From the NCBI RefSeq assembly GCF_000783395.1, contig NZ_JSFK01000031.1:1-64000 (forward strand): 64,000 nt of DNA, read 5' to 3'. The notes beneath the pieces were generated by a model that was not told the origin of the DNA, ran no database searches, and was given only the letters and a program-made list of their open reading frames with translations. The stretch comes from Pseudomonas chlororaphis (GTDB taxonomy: Bacteria; Pseudomonadota; Gammaproteobacteria; Pseudomonadales; Pseudomonadaceae). Positions 55,352 through 64,000 of the stretch are shown piece after piece. The first letter of the stretch is position 1; every line of letters begins with the position of its first letter. A program made the translations under genes and the position numbers.

Positions 55352-58300
55352 TGAGCAGCACCTTTGAAGTCACTAATCATGTACTCGATCTCTTGTCTCT
55401 TTATCTTGAAAATGGTGTTTGCCTGCACCTTGCTGACGAAGGGGTTGAACTGCAAAACCTTGAGTCGACGGTCGCGCAATCCCTGGAAGCACTGACACCG
55501 GAACTTCAGGCGCACTTGCAAAACCTTCTGCAGGAGGAAATCGGCAGGCCTTTGCAGGGCGGCACGGTATTGCCGTTGTCCTGGATTCAACGGCGACATT
55601 ACTTCGTCACCCGGCATGAAGGCGCCGAAGTTTCATCAACCGTGCCTCATGCGTTGCGCTTCAGCGGCAGGCTGGATCAAACGGCGCTGCGTGACGCGTT
55701 GCTTCACCTGCTGCAGGTTCACCCGATGCTGCGGGCGTCCGTGCATGAGATGTACGGAGTGCTCTTTCAATGGATCGCACCAACGGTTCAACTGACCATT
55801 GAATTCGAAGATCTTTCGCACACGCCGATCAGTTCCCAAGAAGCGCAACTGGCAGCGTTTTCACTTGAGGTCATGCGCCGGCCTTTTCAGCTCGATCGCG
55901 GCCTGCTGATGCGCCCGGTACTGGTCAGGCTCAGTGACGAAGAGCATGTTCTACTGCTGCCATTGCATCACCTGATTGCTGACGGTCTGTCCCTGCGCGT
56001 GATCAACGACAGCCTGTTATCGGCCTATGAGAGTTACCTGACTTCTGGTCACGCTGACCTGCCAGCGCCGGTTTCAACTTATGCCGACTTTATCCGCTTT
56101 CAACATTCCGAGCGGTCCCGGACGGAGAACGCGCGACACCTGGACTACTGGATCAAGCGCATGGCCGGCAAGCCCGTCATGCTCAGCTTGCCGACCGACA
56201 AGGCGCGGCCTGCGACACCTTCCTACAAGGGCCGTTACGTCGACCGGGTGCTTGATGAAGCGCTGACCAATGCGCTCAGTGATTTTGCAAAGAAGCAACA
56301 CGTGACGCCATTCATGCTCTACAGCGCGGCGTTTCACGTCCTGCTGGCGCGGTATTCGGGTCAGAGTGAAGTGACCTTGGGTTACCCTTTCGGCAATCGT
56401 ATCCGGCGTGAGGACACCGACACCGTCGGCCTGTTTGTCAACACACTGCTGCAACGCGTTGATGTCAGTGATGATCCCGTTACGAGTGATTTTCTGACTC
56501 GGGTAAAGCGCGAAATCCTGTTGGGGACAGGGCATCATCGGTTGCAATTCGACAAGCTGCTTGATGCGCTGGACGTCGAGCGCAGCGCCAGTTACCACCC
56601 GCTGTTCCAAGCGTTCATCGGTTATTACGGCCAGCAGGCAAACCGGGTAGAACCTGCCAGTGTTGCGGTCAAACCCTACATTGTGGACACCGGGGCGGCG
56701 CGCTTCGACCTGGAACTGTTCCTTCGCCCGCAAGGTGGCGAAACCGTCATGATGCTCTGGGCGCAAGATGATCTGTTTCGACCGGAAACATCCGCCAGGA
56801 TGCTTGTTCACCTGGAAAACATCTTGAAGGGGATGCTCGCGGCCCCCGAAGAGAGGATTTCCTCGTTGTCGCTGCTTTCCGAGCAGGAGTCCGGGGATCT
56901 GCTGAAGCTGGCGAGGGGAGGCGCACCGCTCTTGCTGGGTACAACGATTCTTGAACAGATCGCCGATACGTGTCGCGCTTTTCCAGACCGGGTTGCCGTG
57001 CGATTCGAGGGGCAGTCGATCTCTTACCGCGAGCTGGATGCGGCGTCCTGGCAAGTGGCGCGGTCCCTGGCTGATCGTGGGGTAGAGGCGGGGGATGTTG
57101 TCGCTGTACAGTTGCAACGCTCAAGGGAGTTGCCGATCTGCCTGGTCGGGATTCTCAAAGCGGGCGCCGCCTACATGCCGCTCGATCCCCAGGCGCCGCA
57201 GAGTCGGGTGATGGAGATGCTCGATGATTGCTCCCCACGTGTCCTGATTGTCGAAAACAGCGCTATGGCGCCTCCCGGGGGGCTGCCCTGGGCCACACTT
57301 TCTTCCTTGTTCACCCAAGTGCCGTCTTGCCCAAGCGATGCGTTCATCGGGCCGGGGACGGGACCGGCGGGAAACGACCTCGCCTATGTGATCTTCACTT
57401 CTGGCTCCACGGGGCGACCCAAGGGGGTAATGAATACCCATGAGGCGTTGCTGAGCCGCCTGGCCTGGATGCAAAAGGCTTTCCCTCTACAAACCGGCGA
57501 TGTCGTTGTGCAAAAGACACCGCTGACGTTCGATGTCTCGGTGTGGGAAGTGTTCTGGCCGCTCATGTATGGCGCCACGCTGGTAATGGCCAAACCCGAA
57601 GGGCACAAGGATCCCGAGTACTTGGCAGCACTGTTTTCAAGGGAGCAAGTGAGCGTTGCTCATTTTGTCCCTTCCATGCTCAGTGCATTCGTGGCTGCCG
57701 AAGTATTGCCGTCCTGTACCCATCTCAGGCAGGTGATTTGCAGCGGTGAAGCGTTGCCGCTGCGCCTGGCCAACGCCGTCAAGCAAACCAGTGCTGCCGC
57801 GCTGCACAATCTCTATGGGCCTACCGAGGCGGCCATTGACGTCACCTGGTACACGGTAACCGAAAACAGCTTGAAGGCCGGCAGCGTACCGATCGGGCGT
57901 GCCATTGATGGGCTAGAAATATTCATCCTGGATAAAAACTTCAATCTGGTCCCTCCCGGCGTTGTGGGAGAAATCCATATCGGCGGCATCGGGCTGGCCC
58001 GTGGCTACATCAACCAACCGGCACTGACTGCACAGAAATTCATTCCCTCGCCCTTCAGCGATCAGGGCGCGCGGTTGTACCGGACTGGCGACTTGGGCAG
58101 ACACCGCTGGGATGGTCAGATCGAATACCTGGGCCGCAACGACAATCAAGTCAAACTGCGGGGATTTCGCATCGAGTTGGGTGATATTGAAACGGCCCTG
58201 ATGCGCCTGCCGGCCATTCGCGAAGCGGTTGTGACCCTCAATCAGGACAGCCGTGGTCACGCGACGCTGGCGGCATTCCTGGCGAGTGATGAAGTCAGTG

Positions 58301-61300
58301 CGCAACTGATACAACGTGCTCGCGAGACGCTTTCATCCTCCTTGCCGGAGTACATGATTCCGTCCCTGTGGTCGGTCGTTGAAGTGTTCTCGAGATTGCA
58401 GTCAGGCAAGGTTGACCGGTCTGCGTTGCCGATACCTGTCGCGTACGCCGATGCAGTTGGCGCGGCGCGGCCGCTCGAGCAAAACTCGTTGAGTGACGCG
58501 GAGCAAACATTGGCAGCCGCTTGGGCGAGCGTGCTGGGCAGAGCGGTCACCCAGGGTGACGAAGACTTCTTTCATTTGGGTGGAGATTCACTTCGCAGTA
58601 TTGAACTGGTCGTGGCAGCCCGGCGAGCAGGCTTGCAACTGAGTGTGGAGAAGATTTTCCAGAACTCCACGCTGAGGAGGATGGCCCTGGTTGTCACGCC
58701 GCTGAGCGGTCCCGCGATGATGGCCATTGCGCCGTTCGGGCTCATTTCAGCGGCCGTCCAGGAAGGCCTTGACCGGGATATCGAAGACGCTTTTCCCTTG
58801 TCCCGGCTGATGACCGGACTTTACTACGAGTCGGTGGCCAGCCCGGATTACCACATCTATACAACGGCAGTGGAGCTGGAAGGGGCGTTTGTCGAGCCAG
58901 TGTTCAAGCAGGCTGTCGCTCTGTTGATGCAACGCCATCCGTTTTTGAGAAGCTCCATTGATGTGTCTTCTTACCAACAACCTCTGCAGTTGATTCATCG
59001 TGATGTCGAGGTATCGTTGCCGGTTGTCGATATCAGCGACATCGATCCGGCAGCCCAGGCCGCTTCGTTCAAGGCTTGGTTCGATGAGCAGCGGACCGTC
59101 CGGTTCCAATGGGACAAGGCGCCGTTGTTTGCCATGACCGTGCATCGTTACAGCGCCTCGCGGTTCACCCTGACACTCGCCGAACCTTATCTTGACGGGT
59201 GGAGCGTCACGCTGGTCATCAGTGAATTGCTCGAGTTGTATCAGCAGCTCCTGCAGCACGCTATCCCCGTCGTTGAGCCCGTGCGCGCACAAGGCGAGTT
59301 TTTGCTCAGGGAGGCCGACGCGCTGGATGACCCGGACCACAAGGCGTTCTGGGCCCGACAGCTCGCGTCACCTCATCAGGGCCAATTGCCGCTAGCCAAA
59401 GGCAGCAATTACCGCACGCTCAATGTTCCGGTCTCCAGTGCGACGTCCGATAACCTCAAGCGTCTTGCGCAATCATTGGGCGTGTCGATCAAGGCAGTCC
59501 TGCTCAGCGCTCATTTGCAAGTCATTGCCTTCATCAGTGGCCGTACTGAAGTGATCACCGGCCTGATGTCCAACAGTCGCCCGGAAACGACAGCGGGCAC
59601 GTCGGCAGTCGGCATGTTCCTGAATACGTTGCCGTTGCACATCAACGTCGCGGGCCTGACGCGCCGCCAGCTGATTCTAGCCGTGCACGCTTTCGAGGCG
59701 CAGGCACTGCCATTCAGGAATTACCCGTTTGCGCAGATGTTGAGTGATGCCGGAATCGATAACGTCATCGACTCCACGTTCAACTACACCCATTTCAGAC
59801 CTTACGAGCAGTTCGCGGACAATCAGGGGCTGAAGCTCAAGTCGATCAGGGCGACCGACCAGACATATCACTCGTTGACCGCTCAATTCAGACTCGATGT
59901 GTTAACCCAAGGCGTCGGTCTGTTTGTCGAGTTCTCCAACACGGCGCTGTCGGATGCCGCGATGGGGCGAATCGCTTCGTACTATGAAGCGGCTTTGTCA
60001 CAGCTGGCGACACACCCTGAATCCAGTGTCTGCCCTCTGGACGGGCTGGCAGGCCGCGACGCTCATGCACTTCTGGTATCGCCGCCGGTGGAGCTGGAAG
60101 TCTGCCGTCTAATCGCCGCGTTTGATCAGCAATGCGAGGCTTCACCGCAATCATTGGCATTGCTCTGTGAGGGGCGCTCGATCAGCTATGCGAAGTTGTC
60201 CCAGTGGGTCGACAGGTTCGCCGAAACACTGCGTCAACAGCAGGTCGTGCCAGGTTCCATCGTCGGCATCTGCGTCGAGCGTTCTGCCGAGTATGTCGTC
60301 GCAGTGCTGGCGTCGTTACGCCTCGCTGCCACCTACATGCCTCTGGATCACGCCAGCCCGACTGAACGGCTGGGGATGATCCTGCATCAATCACAAGCCC
60401 GGTTGTTGATTGTGTCTTCGTCGACTCGCAGCAAGGTCCCCGGTGTTCTTGCCGTGGCGGTTGACGCGATGCCGATCGATGAGCGCCGTTCTACCGTCAG
60501 TTGGCCACTGAATGCGCGGCATCCGGCGGTGTTGATGTACACCTCTGGAAGTACGGGAACCCCTAAAGGGGTCCTGCTGCACGATGAAGCCATTCTGACG
60601 CGCCTGCAGTGGTCGCGTTGCCAGGAGCCGAGCAAACCCTCGGACGTTTTCGTCCTGAGAACGCCGGTCGGCTTTGTCGACGGCATCGCCGAAATGTTCG
60701 ATGGACTGCTCAGAGGTGTGCCTACGGTAATTTTGCCGGAACGCATAAAAGACCCGGTGGAGCTGATGAACTTCATCCAGACCCACCGAATTACCAAGTT
60801 GACCTGCGTGCCGGCACTGGCGACCGAGATGCTCGATTCGGATGCCGAACCGCGCGTCAGGCTGGCTACGCTCGATTGCCTGCACTTGAGTGGTGAATTG
60901 CTCAAAGGGGAGTTGGTGGAAAAGATCCGGCAACACCTGCCAAACGTCAATCTCATCAACTTGTATGGTTCGACAGAGGTTTGCGCGGACGCCACGGTGT
61001 TCAAGGTTCGGGAGGCTGCGGCGCTGCTGACTCCGGTCGGTCTGCCGATTCCCGGCGCACAGGTGATGGTGGAGCATGAGGGAGGCGGTTACGCACCGAT
61101 TGGAACGCCCGGCGAATTGCTGGTAGGCGGGCAGATTCTTGCTCTCGGCTACTTTGGCGATGCGAGGCAAACGGCGCAGCGATTCACGCCCTCTTTGCTC
61201 AATGATGGCGGACGGGTCTATCGCACGGGTGATATTGCCGTGCTCAGTGACAGTGGCGAATTGAATGTGTTGGGCCGCGCCGACCGGCAGATAAAGATTC

Positions 61301-61869
61301 GAGGCATCCGCATCGAACCCGCGGAAATCGAAGCAGCACTGAAAACCCACGCGCAGGTTGCCGAAGCATTGACCGTGCAACGTGTGCTGGAGGGGCGAAA
61401 TGTGCTGGTGGCCTATGTCCGGCCGCCCGCGCAGGCTGATGCGGCAGCGGCTGATGCGTTGATTGAGCATCTGTCGTCGCGCGTCTTGGTGGCGGCTATC
61501 CCGGATGTGTTCATCACCGTTGAAAGCTGGCCGTTGTTGCCATCCGGGAAGATCGATATCAACGCGCTCCCGGTGTACGGGCCGCAAAGGACCGAGGGCC
61601 GCCAGCCCGATGGGATTATCGAACTGGAGTTGGCCGCGCTCTGGGAACAGCGGCTCAAGACAGCGCTGGTCAGTGTCGAGGATGACTTCTTTCAACTCGG
61701 CGGCAATTCGTTGTCCGCCATTATTCTGGCCGGCATGATCGGGCGCCGGTTCGGCGTCTGCATGAATGTGTCAGATATTTTCGACCACAGAACTCTGGCG
61801 AAACAGGCCCATCTGCTTGAGGTGAAACTGCTCGAGACCGAGGCAGCAGAGCTGGCGGATGAACAGTGA
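55351..61869 (+). CDS. NRPS: docking-C-A(Ser)-PCP-C*-A(beta-amino acid?)-PCP
   Basis: A 2172-residue bimodular synthetase. Residues about 1-60 resemble a TubC-type N-terminal docking domain (VLDLLSLYLENGVCLHL). C1 has intact H206-H207-LIAD-G212. A1: pocket D728-V-W-H-I-S-L-I-D-K, essentially the serine code; PCP1 serine at 1080 (GGDSL). C2 has A1277-E1278-PYLDG instead of HHxxxDG. A2: V1776-D-A-T-H-S-L-A-D-K; replacement of the usual Asp235 by Val with Asp next to it is the pattern of beta-amino-acid domains (beta-Ala code VDWVISLADK). PCP2 serine at 2120 (GGNSL), then the protein ends with no thioesterase, so the chain must pass to another NRPS, most simply the C-A-PCP-reductase protein of the divergent unit. 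AAGGAG precedes the ATG. Confidence 0.93.
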   Translation: MSSTFEVTNHVLDLLSLYLENGVCLHLADEGVELQNLESTVAQSLEALTPELQAHLQNLLQEEIGRPLQGGTVLPLSWIQRRHYFVTRHEGAEVSSTVPHALRFSGRLDQTALRDALLHLLQVHPMLRASVHEMYGVLFQWIAPTVQLTIEFEDLSHTPISSQEAQLAAFSLEVMRRPFQLDRGLLMRPVLVRLSDEEHVLLLPLHHLIADGLSLRVINDSLLSAYESYLTSGHADLPAPVSTYADFIRFQHSERSRTENARHLDYWIKRMAGKPVMLSLPTDKARPATPSYKGRYVDRVLDEALTNALSDFAKKQHVTPFMLYSAAFHVLLARYSGQSEVTLGYPFGNRIRREDTDTVGLFVNTLLQRVDVSDDPVTSDFLTRVKREILLGTGHHRLQFDKLLDALDVERSASYHPLFQAFIGYYGQQANRVEPASVAVKPYIVDTGAARFDLELFLRPQGGETVMMLWAQDDLFRPETSARMLVHLENILKGMLAAPEERISSLSLLSEQESGDLLKLARGGAPLLLGTTILEQIADTCRAFPDRVAVRFEGQSISYRELDAASWQVARSLADRGVEAGDVVAVQLQRSRELPICLVGILKAGAAYMPLDPQAPQSRVMEMLDDCSPRVLIVENSAMAPPGGLPWATLSSLFTQVPSCPSDAFIGPGTGPAGNDLAYVIFTSGSTGRPKGVMNTHEALLSRLAWMQKAFPLQTGDVVVQKTPLTFDVSVWEVFWPLMYGATLVMAKPEGHKDPEYLAALFSREQVSVAHFVPSMLSAFVAAEVLPSCTHLRQVICSGEALPLRLANAVKQTSAAALHNLYGPTEAAIDVTWYTVTENSLKAGSVPIGRAIDGLEIFILDKNFNLVPPGVVGEIHIGGIGLARGYINQPALTAQKFIPSPFSDQGARLYRTGDLGRHRWDGQIEYLGRNDNQVKLRGFRIELGDIETALMRLPAIREAVVTLNQDSRGHATLAAFLASDEVSAQLIQRARETLSSSLPEYMIPSLWSVVEVFSRLQSGKVDRSALPIPVAYADAVGAARPLEQNSLSDAEQTLAAAWASVLGRAVTQGDEDFFHLGGDSLRSIELVVAARRAGLQLSVEKIFQNSTLRRMALVVTPLSGPAMMAIAPFGLISAAVQEGLDRDIEDAFPLSRLMTGLYYESVASPDYHIYTTAVELEGAFVEPVFKQAVALLMQRHPFLRSSIDVSSYQQPLQLIHRDVEVSLPVVDISDIDPAAQAASFKAWFDEQRTVRFQWDKAPLFAMTVHRYSASRFTLTLAEPYLDGWSVTLVISELLELYQQLLQHAIPVVEPVRAQGEFLLREADALDDPDHKAFWARQLASPHQGQLPLAKGSNYRTLNVPVSSATSDNLKRLAQSLGVSIKAVLLSAHLQVIAFISGRTEVITGLMSNSRPETTAGTSAVGMFLNTLPLHINVAGLTRRQLILAVHAFEAQALPFRNYPFAQMLSDAGIDNVIDSTFNYTHFRPYEQFADNQGLKLKSIRATDQTYHSLTAQFRLDVLTQGVGLFVEFSNTALSDAAMGRIASYYEAALSQLATHPESSVCPLDGLAGRDAHALLVSPPVELEVCRLIAAFDQQCEASPQSLALLCEGRSISYAKLSQWVDRFAETLRQQQVVPGSIVGICVERSAEYVVAVLASLRLAATYMPLDHASPTERLGMILHQSQARLLIVSSSTRSKVPGVLAVAVDAMPIDERRSTVSWPLNARHPAVLMYTSGSTGTPKGVLLHDEAILTRLQWSRCQEPSKPSDVFVLRTPVGFVDGIAEMFDGLLRGVPTVILPERIKDPVELMNFIQTHRITKLTCVPALATEMLDSDAEPRVRLATLDCLHLSGELLKGELVEKIRQHLPNVNLINLYGSTEVCADATVFKVREAAALLTPVGLPIPGAQVMVEHEGGGYAPIGTPGELLVGGQILALGYFGDARQTAQRFTPSLLNDGGRVYRTGDIAVLSDSGELNVLGRADRQIKIRGIRIEPAEIEAALKTHAQVAEALTVQRVLEGRNVLVAYVRPPAQADAAAADALIEHLSSRVLVAAIPDVFITVESWPLLPSGKIDINALPVYGPQRTEGRQPDGIIELELAALWEQRLKTALVSVEDDFFQLGGNSLSAIILAGMIGRRFGVCMNVSDIFDHRTLAKQAHLLEVKLLETEAAELADEQ

Positions 61870-61912
61870 AAGCCGGGCAGCTGGAATCGTTTAGATAAGG
61901 ATGTGAAACGAC

Positions 61913-64000
61913 ATGGAAAACTCCAAAAGTTGGCGTTGGTGGGACGATGTGCTGGTACGCGGTGCAGGCTTCGGCGCCGGTGGAGTATTGCGTCTGGCGA
62001 GTACCCGCCTGGCGGCGCAGGCTGATCAGATGGGGAGTACGCCTTTTTCCGAAGCTGACTTGAGCGACTACCGCGCGTCATTTGCGCAGGTGGCGGTCGA
62101 ACTTTCACGGGAGCTGCAAGACATTGCCCGGCAGGATGACTTTCTGCGAGCCGTCTCATGGCAGAACCACCGCCTGCTGGATGGCGCCGTACGTCCATTT
62201 TGCGAGTGGGATCCGGCCACTCAGACAAGGCACTCCAAGCATCGCCAACGTGAAGAACTGATCGCCAACTATTGGCAACGTTACTGCGTCAAGAATGACA
62301 CCATCGGTTTCTTCGGCCCGTCGGGATGGGGAACCTTCAGCGATGACTCGGCCACCCGCTATACGCCGGGTGAAACGTTGATCGAACGCCGAGAAGTGTT
62401 CTTCGAGTCCTGGGCAATCGATTGCCTGGCGGAATCATTTGAAGCGTTTCCCGCTATTCGCGAATGGTTGAAACCGCGCCGGCTGACATTTGTAAAGATC
62501 GAAGGCGACATCAATTTCAACGGCCCCGGCCTGAAGGTCAAACTGCCGGCTCTGGAAACAGCCGTGCTGTCGATGTGTGACGGCCAGACGTCCGTTCACG
62601 ATATCGAGCGCGAGTTGTCAGGCAGTTATTCCGTCTCGTTGATGGATATCCTTGGCATTCTCGATACGCTCAAGGCCAAGCGCTGGATCGTGTTGAAGAT
62701 CGAATTGCCAGCCGGGGCTCACCCGGAAACAAGCCTGCGCAAGTTTTTGCTGGGCATTGGCGATACGCAGCTGCAATCCTTGTTGCTGGCCAGGCTCGAT
62801 GCCATGGAAGCCGCGCGCGACAAGATCGAAGCGAGCGGTGACGCTACCGGGTTGACCGAGGCGCTGTCTGAACTGGACGCGCTTTTTTCCGGGTTTACCG
62901 AGACCAGCTCGACCCGCAACGAAGGCCGTACCTACGGCGGCAGGACGCTGGTCTACCACGATAGTCGACGCAATATGGCGCTCTCGGTAGGCGAGGATAT
63001 CAAGCAGGGTCTGGCGCCACTCTACCTGCTGGCCAAGAGTGCGCGCTGGATTTGCTGGCGGCTGGGGACTGAGGTTCGCCAACTGCTGAGGCAAACCTAT
63101 CAACGCTGCGTCGAAAAGCACGGGGCGCAATTTGATCTGACCACCATGTGGCTGGAATCGCTGGGCCCCTTGTCAAAAGTCATCGATGCGGCGCTCGACG
63201 ACATCGATCAAGTCTTCCGGGCCAAGTGGGCGGAAATCATCGCTGTCGATGATAGCGAGCGACGGGTCGAGTTCACGTACGCGCAATTGGAGGAACGGGT
63301 CAACGCGGCGTTTGATGCCCCAGGGGCCGGTTGGGAAGGCGCGCGCTACTTTTGCCCGGATGTAATGCTCTCCGCCGTCGACATAAACGATCTGAAATCG
63401 GGTGACTTCAAATTGGTGCTGGGGGAAATCCACCTGACAATCAACACCATGAGAAGCTCATGTTTCGTCACTCAGCATCCCGATAAATCAGCGTTGCTCA
63501 AAGAGGTGGACAAGGACTTCCCCAAACCGCAGTTGCTCAATGTCCTGCCCAAGGAAAGTCCGCCGCGTCTGTCGGTCCGTACCCACCCGGTGCTGTCGCG
63601 AGAGTGCGATTACATGATCGAACTCAACTATCACACCGTCGATGCGGGTCGCGATCGCCTGGTGAAAAGTCGGGACACGACCATCCTCGAAGAGGACGGG
63701 CTGATCAAGATCAGGATTCCCAATGGCGAAACGTTTGATTTGGTCGACGTTTACGCTGAGCTACTGATGGGCCGTGTGATTGACAAGTTCCAGTTGTTCT
63801 CGGACCGCGCGCACATGCCCAGAGTCAGTATCGATAAATTGGTGATTGCACGAGAAAGCTGGCGCTTCCAGGCGCGAGAGCTGGAATTCGCCAATGAAAA
63901 AGACGAAGCACTGAGATTCATGAAGGCGCGCAGCTGGTGGAAATCTCAAAACATTCCGCGCTTTGTCTTCGTCAAGTCGAAAACCACTGAAAAGCCCTTT
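61913..64000 (+). CDS. LanB-like dehydratase / PEARL-family protein, 5' part (truncated by window edge)
   Basis: An open frame of 696 codons running off the right edge. It matches the N-terminal glutamylation domain of class I lantibiotic dehydratases: WDDVLVRGAGFGAGGVLRLA at about 10-29 (compare the VRGAGFP opening of the family), the YWQRYCVKNDTIGFFGPSGWG segment near 115-135, and LGEIHLTINTM near 505. These enzymes use glutamyl-tRNA to glutamylate Ser/Thr and then eliminate; relatives called PEARLs instead add amino acids to a peptide C-terminus. Which class this is depends on the missing C-terminal part. It starts 43 bases after the NRPS stop with AAGGA upstream, so it belongs to the cluster. 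No precursor peptide gene is seen. Confidence 0.8.
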   Translation, partial: MENSKSWRWWDDVLVRGAGFGAGGVLRLASTRLAAQADQMGSTPFSEADLSDYRASFAQVAVELSRELQDIARQDDFLRAVSWQNHRLLDGAVRPFCEWDPATQTRHSKHRQREELIANYWQRYCVKNDTIGFFGPSGWGTFSDDSATRYTPGETLIERREVFFESWAIDCLAESFEAFPAIREWLKPRRLTFVKIEGDINFNGPGLKVKLPALETAVLSMCDGQTSVHDIERELSGSYSVSLMDILGILDTLKAKRWIVLKIELPAGAHPETSLRKFLLGIGDTQLQSLLLARLDAMEAARDKIEASGDATGLTEALSELDALFSGFTETSSTRNEGRTYGGRTLVYHDSRRNMALSVGEDIKQGLAPLYLLAKSARWICWRLGTEVRQLLRQTYQRCVEKHGAQFDLTTMWLESLGPLSKVIDAALDDIDQVFRAKWAEIIAVDDSERRVEFTYAQLEERVNAAFDAPGAGWEGARYFCPDVMLSAVDINDLKSGDFKLVLGEIHLTINTMRSSCFVTQHPDKSALLKEVDKDFPKPQLLNVLPKESPPRLSVRTHPVLSRECDYMIELNYHTVDAGRDRLVKSRDTTILEEDGLIKIRIPNGETFDLVDVYAELLMGRVIDKFQLFSDRAHMPRVSIDKLVIARESWRFQARELEFANEKDEALRFMKARSWWKSQNIPRFVFVKSKTTEKPF

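Overview
The window looks like a chromosome segment of a Pseudomonas of the P. fluorescens group. The reasons are an mtl-type mannitol operon in the P. fluorescens gene order, a close MexEF-OprN homologue, an OprD-family porin, many Pseudomonas REP pairs (GTGGGAGCGAGCCTGCTCGCGAA type), and GC-rich codon use. All calls are from reading the sequence; no database search was run.

Layout. 1-888: 5' part of a vgrG (type VI secretion tip), running off the left edge. 1263-3316: OprD porin and an SLT-like lipoprotein. 3362-13401: mannitol/polyol operon mtlEFGKDYZ (ABC transporter, mannitol dehydrogenase, xylulokinase, fructokinase) with its AraC-type regulator mtlR upstream, REP pairs in three gaps, and an odd 42-bp tandem repeat between mtlD and xylB. 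13469-19760: three minus-strand genes of accessory character: a PI-PLC X-like protein, a group 4-type glycosyltransferase, and a 1297-residue toxin-like protein ending in an aspzincin metalloprotease motif. 19939-27109: signalling cluster (response regulator; CHASE3-GAF hybrid kinase with three receivers; CheR; receiver-less CheB; REC-kinase; response regulator). 27206-30166: TccC/RHS-type toxin protein with a variable C-terminus. 30174-34530: hybrid kinase, KaiC-like ATPase and TPR protein. 34702-37976: FUSC-DUF1656-HlyD efflux unit. 38093-43959: mexE-mexF-oprN. 44232-45971: secreted M20 peptidase.

46201-64000 (continuing past the right edge) is a nonribosomal peptide cluster arranged as two divergent units. 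Minus strand: a C-A(MT)-PCP-reductase NRPS, a luciferase-like flavin monooxygenase and a free-standing carrier protein, closed by a terminator. Plus strand: MFS exporter, MbtH protein, a docking-C-A-PCP-C-A-PCP NRPS, and a LanB-like dehydratase/PEARL-family protein cut by the window end. Manual alignment of the A-domain pockets to GrsA suggests serine for the first module, a beta-amino acid for the second, and an unassigned N-methylated residue for the last, with reductive release. The condensation domain after the serine module has lost the HH of HHxxxDG. I do not recognise this gene combination as a described pathway, and it is the best candidate here for an undescribed system.
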